Shown: one piece after another, positions 60,051 through 64,000 of the stretch | Numbering within the stretch: position 1 is the stretch's first letter | How the letters are laid out: each line of letters begins with the position of its first letter | Source of the DNA: Panagrolaimus kolymaensis | Taxonomy: Eukaryota > Nematoda > Chromadorea > Rhabditida > Panagrolaimidae | Length of the DNA stretch: 64,000 nucleotides | Direction of reading: 5' to 3' | NCBI GenBank assembly: GCA_028622995.1 | Contig: JAJQJQ010000022.1 | Span: 3,348,001 to 3,412,000, forward strand | The notes under the pieces: generated by a model | What the model saw: only the letters and a program-made list of their open reading frames with translations | Databases searched by the model: none | What the model was told of the DNA's origin: nothing | Program-made: the position numbers and the translations under genes

Positions 60051-63000
60051 ATGCTTCACCGACAGCGGATATTTGCAGTATTGATTTTAATAAATTCATC
60101 CTTGCTTATTACTGCCAGACCACAATATGATTTTGGTGCCGCCGAAGTGATTGAACCGCCTGCGCCTTCAACAAAAGGTTTTTTTGCTTTTATCTTCTAT
60201 CAAAAACATTCTTTTTTTAGCTGATTTAACAAAAATTTCTGGTGATGTTCATCCGGAAAAAGCAGAAGAAAATTCGTTAGGTGGATTAATTAAACCGGAT
60301 GCACAACCGGCTGTTGAACCCCAACCACCAGGAGTAAATACAGCTGCTCCACTTGCCCCTGAAACAACAATTGCTCCAATTACAGAACCTATGCCTCCAG
60401 TAACCCATGTCGAAGCTGTTTTCGATGGGAAAGGTACATCAGCTGCATCTGCTATCTCCGAAGAAGCCACCGTTGCTGGTGGAACACCAAAACCTGATTA
60501 TGCTGAATCTGCAACTGAGGCTCCTGTTGAAACTGAAACCGTTGCACCAACCCCATCAGAAACAGTTGCTCCATCAGAAATTCCAGCAACAGAAGCTTCA
60601 TCTGCTCCAGCTTTAATCGCCGAAACAACACCAACAGCCGCTGCATCTGAATCACCCGCCCCAGTGGAGAAAGTAAATATAATTGTCGAAGCATCGCCCG
60701 CTCCAGAAAATGAAAAAATAGAAGTTAAAGTTGAAACTAATGAAGTGACAGAAGCTGTTACCGAAAAATCTGCACAAGAAGCGCCAGCTCCCGTGGTTGA
60801 AGTAAAAGAAAAACCAGCTGAAACTCCTTCAGCACCTGTTGCAAGTACTGACGCCCCAGCTCCTGAAACTCCTTCTGCATCTGAAAATGCAGTTGTCCCA
60901 GAAGCGCCTGTACCTGACGCAATTCCAGCAAAAGAAGATTATACTCCTCCTTTACCACCTTCTCAAGAAACTAATGCACCCGAAGAATTGACACCTGCCG
61001 CAACAGACGCCCCTGCTGCTCCTGTGGCATCTGAAACTTCTGCTCCAACAGAAAAAGTTGTAGTTTCAGTTGAAGCTACATCTGCACCCGCTGGTGTTAC
61101 GGTCGAAGTAAAAATTGAAACCACAACTTTAGCTGAAACCAATAAAATTACTGAAGTCCCTGCAGCTACTACCGTTGCAGCAGCACAGGGATATGACGAT
61201 GCTGCTCCCACTGTCGCTTCTGCATCAAATGACCAAGCATCGGCTGCACCTGCAAAAGAAGCTTCCGTCCCAATTGCAGAAGCAGCCTCTGTACCAGCAT
61301 CCGAAACTGCTTCGTCCGCTGTCGAAGCAACAACCGATGCTGTTCCAACCGCTGCTCCAGTTATAGAAGTGGCAACTGAAGCCTCTCCAACAGCTGCGCT
61401 TGAAGCTGTTACTCAAGTTTCTGCAGCACCTGAAACGCCTAAAGTTGAAGAAGCTGCAACAGTTGCGGTTACAGAAGTAGCTTCTGCTGCAACAACAGAA
61501 ACTTCTGCTCCAAACCCATCACCTGTTGAAGAAGTTGTAACAAAAGTACCTTCTCCAACAATAGAAGTGACTGTTGCCGTTGAAATCCCAGAGAATGCTG
61601 CCGAAGTATCGATGGAAGCACCACAAGAAGCTTCATCAGTAGCTCCTGCATTGCCACCATCAGTTGAAACTTTTTCTTCTGTGGCTACAGAATCAGCTTC
61701 CGCAAGTGCTGGCGGCTATGATGATGTACCAGCTGCCGTAGCTCCCGCTGTCCCCTCGACTGAAACCAGTGCCGCGCCTACTCAAGTTGAAGAAACTCCC
61801 GCGCCCTCCTCTGAAGTAGCCACGCCAGCTCAAGAAGTTCCCACTGAAGTGACAGTAGCAGTAGTTGTTGAAGAAAAGGTGGAAGCTGTTAATGAAGCAG
61901 CAACTGAAAAACATACAGAAGCTCCCGTTGTTGCAGTTACTGAAGCTCTAGCTGAAGCCGCATCAGAAGGAGTAACTATTGCTGTTGCAGTTGAAGAAGC
62001 ATCTCCTGCTGCTGGAGGTGCGTCAGAAGCAGCTGCGCCTGAAGTCAAAGCTTCTGTTAAGGCTTCCGCTCCTATTGTCGAAACACCCACTGAAGCTCCT
62101 ATTCAATCGGCTTCTGAAGCTACCATCGTTGCTGAATCTGCCTCTTCAATTGTTGAAGCAACACCAACAGCCGAAGGAGAAAGTAAAGCACCAGAAGCAT
62201 CCGCTGCTCCATCTGAAACACCCAAAGCTGAAGTCCCAGTTGAAGTTGCCACTCCAGCTCCTGATTCAGAAATCACTGTTGCTGCTGCCGAAGCTCAAAC
62301 AGAAGCGCTTAAAGTTACTGAAGAAACCACTTTATCACCAACTTCTGAATCAGGCATGTTTAAATTTAATTTATTTTAAATAGGATATTCTTTGCTTTTT
62401 TTAACTTGTCTGATTTTCATTAATTATAATTAACAAATAACTTAACTATGCTTTTAACCTTTTCCAGTGGATACTAAGCCTAATACCGCCAAACCTATGT
62501 CATCTAACGAAATTGTCGAACCTTCCGGTTATAATGGAAACGGTATTTAACTATTTCTCTCTTTTCTCCTTTGTATGTGTTTTTAATTATTTGTAACTTT
62601 TAGAACCTCCTTCACCGGATGCTTCCAAATCTAACAGGGTTATAAGTAGGTTAACTCTTTTCATTTCCGCACAGACATGAATAAAAAAGAGAGATTTTTT
62701 CAGCGCCACAAGAAGCTGTTGGATACGACGGAATTGATTCGTCTGCAACGAAAAAAACAACTGAAGGACAAGAACAAAGGGATATTGCAGTTGAAACAGA
62801 AAATAAGGATCTAATTGATGAAAGGCCCCTTCATAAAATTGTTGATTCTTCAACTAAAAGAAAATGTTTGTTTTTTTTCTTTCTTCATCTTCTTTTCCTC
62901 TTCTTTGATTTGCAACTTTTATTTTAAGGGAAACCATACATGATGGATTGTGAAAATGAAAAGGATGATCGAGGAGAATTCCTTTGTACTGAATGGGCTC

Positions 63001-63173
63001 GAGGAGGACTTTGTGAATCACATCGAGCAACCATGTTTTTATTCTGCAGAAAAACATGCCTTTGCGTTGGACCACCTAAAGATGTCGAAGAAGAAAGTGA
63101 TGATGAAACTCGAAGACGTCGAAAGAGAGCATTAAAAAGTTTTTCATCCATTTATAGAAGACACCATGTTTAA
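60051..63173 (+). CDS. secreted Ala/Pro/Glu/Thr-rich protein with C-terminal ShKT domain
   Basis: Six exons, 60051-60177, 60221-62353, 62468-62542, 62604-62645, 62704-62865 and 62929-63173, encode 927 aa. ATG 60051 lies six bases after a TTTTTAG acceptor. A signal peptide (MLHRQRIFAVLILINSSLLI) leads to about 770 residues of low-complexity A/P/E/T/V sequence, probably O-glycosylated. It has recurring beta-like segments (EVKVET, VEVKIET, VTVAVV) and a recurring GYDD/GYDG/GYNG motif. The end is a six-cysteine ShKT domain (DCENEKDDRGEFLCTEWA to FCRKTCLC), then an acidic patch and RRRRKR. Exon 2 must end in phase 1, which forces a GC donor (TCAG/GCATGT). Reading on instead gives a stop at 62377-62379 and loses the ShKT domain. 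Likely an extracellular matrix or cuticle protein. Confidence 0.86.
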
Positions 63174-63574
63174 AAAAACGATGTTTGTTTTTAGCATTCC
63201 CTTTCAAAATCATCAACGTGTGTTTGTTTTTTTATATTGTTGTTAAAATTCCGGTTTTGCTTGGCAATTATTCGGATTATTACTTGCCACAATTTCTTTT
63301 TGTACAATATTGATTTTATTTTTATTTTAGCAATATATTTTGTATCTATAAATAAGGAGTAAAAAAATAAGAAAATAAAAAAAATTTAATTCATTTAAAA
63401 AAATTGCAAAAAATACCATGGTTATAAAAACAAATGTGAAAAGTTTTTGCTTTTGGTTCATTTTTTGTCAGATTTATAAATAATCAATATTGCATTTTGT
63501 TTACCCAAAAATAAATATGTATTAAAAAAATGGAAGGCAAAATTAAAAATAAATGGAATATAGTAAAAAAATGT
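63174..63574. other. 3' intergenic region between convergent genes
   Basis: Contains the 3' ends of the ShKT gene (+) and the GH31 gene (-), with a CTATAAATAAGG poly(A)-type signal near 63350 on the plus strand. Nothing else is recognised. Confidence 0.5.
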
Positions 63575-64000
63575 TTAAAGTAAATTACAATATCCCGATT
63601 CTTGAACATCGAGTCTCCAAAAATGAGGTACTCGTTCAAGAGGTACTTCGATTTCAACTTCTTTTGGCCCATGATATTCTACTCCTTTTTCATCTTTCCA
63701 ATGGCCTTCTGGAATGATTACAGTTCGTTTAAAAGTATTTTTGTTCACGATCGGTGCCACAAGCAAGCGATTACCAACAAAGAATTGATCATCACAAAGG
63801 AAAGCTGCTTTGGATTCCAAATGCCACCAAAGAGGGCTAAAGATGTTGTAAAAGATTGTTTGTAAGAAAATGAAATATTTACCGAATTAATGGAATTCCT
63901 TGCTCAATGGATTTTTGTGTTTCAGCTTTAATATAATCAAGATAAGGAGCTCTTTGATTTAAAATTTGATGGCAAATTTGGATCACTTTTTCTGAATCTG
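63575..64000 (-). CDS. glycoside hydrolase family 31 (MYORG-like), 3' end
   Basis: Only the last two exons are in the window: 64000-63883 (open at the edge) and 63836-63575. They join across GTAAAT..TTAG as IPLIR-PLWWH. The C-terminal sequence YLDYIKAETQKSIEQGIPLI, FFVGNRLLVAPIVNKNTFKR, VIIPEGHW and VPLERVPHFWRL is the distal beta-domain of GH31 alpha-glucosidases. It is closest in my recollection to the MYORG (KIAA1161) branch, which acts on alpha-galactosides/glucosides in the secretory pathway. The catalytic aspartates lie outside the window, so activity cannot be judged. Confidence 0.85.

Noticed and set aside
60249..62090. Several antisense and alternative-frame open frames within the Ala/Pro/Glu/Thr-rich exon
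   Set aside because: Shadows caused by the low-complexity codon composition of the real plus-strand exon.
1..64000. Search for tRNA, rRNA and CRISPR arrays
   Set aside because: No tRNA B-box-like GGTTCGAATCC with a matching acceptor stem, no rRNA-like sequence and no regularly spaced direct repeats were seen by eye; a tRNAscan run would be decisive.

Overview
The window is eukaryotic and almost certainly from a nematode. It is AT-rich, with mostly short GT..AG introns ending in a T-rich tract plus TTTTAG or TTTCAG. Several coding starts sit a few bases after a 3' splice acceptor with no obvious cis exon, as expected for spliced-leader trans-splicing. It also encodes nematode-typical secreted families: DB module, ShKT, Kunitz/lustrin and saposin-like proteins. 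I cannot name the species. I rebuilt exon chains by hand from splice signals; every multi-exon model listed stays in frame from start to stop, except the contig-edge gene, which lacks its 5' end.

Layout. 0-7 kb: a small 73-aa orphan (+), a carbonyl-reductase-like SDR (-) and a GT49/B4GAT1-like Golgi glycosyltransferase (+). 6.2-11.3 kb: an ankyrin-type gene (-) whose 2-kb third intron holds a 1.64-kb foldback inverted repeat. 15-20.5 kb: alkaline ceramidase (+), an acireductone dioxygenase that has lost its metal ligands (-), and the Get3/ASNA1 ATPase (-). 22.5-35.2 kb: a 41-exon MEGF6-like secreted EMI/EGF protein of 1733 aa (+), convergent with a 1485-aa Kunitz/lustrin/mucin-like secreted protein (-, 35.6-40.5 kb). 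41-44.6 kb: cleavage stimulation factor subunit 3 (suf-1, -) divergent from ribosomal protein L26 (+). 44.8-47.6 kb: two paralogous saposin-like proteins (-) with two and three domains. 49.2-56.5 kb: a compact block of a MUT-7/EXD3-type exonuclease (+), an EXT1/RIB-1-like exostosin (-) and MIC19/CHCH-3 (-), the last two perhaps an operon, then HSPBP1 (+) and a DB-module protein (+). 60-63.2 kb: a 927-aa Ala/Pro/Glu/Thr-rich protein ending in a ShKT domain (+). The right edge cuts a GH31 glucosidase (-).

The genes are mostly functionally unrelated. Two themes recur: secreted cysteine-rich extracellular proteins (MEGF6-like, Kunitz/lustrin, saposin pair, DB, ShKT) and glycan enzymes (GT49, exostosin, GH31). 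The strongest non-genic structure is the intronic foldback element. The most notable protein-level oddities are the metal-ligand-free acireductone dioxygenase, the coordinated loss of one disulfide in two of five Kunitz domains, and a glycosyltransferase with an altered DxD motif. I saw no tRNA, rRNA or CRISPR array. Long stretches (11.3-15.2, 17.3-19.2, 20.5-22.5 and 56.5-60.0 kb) show only AT-rich sequence.
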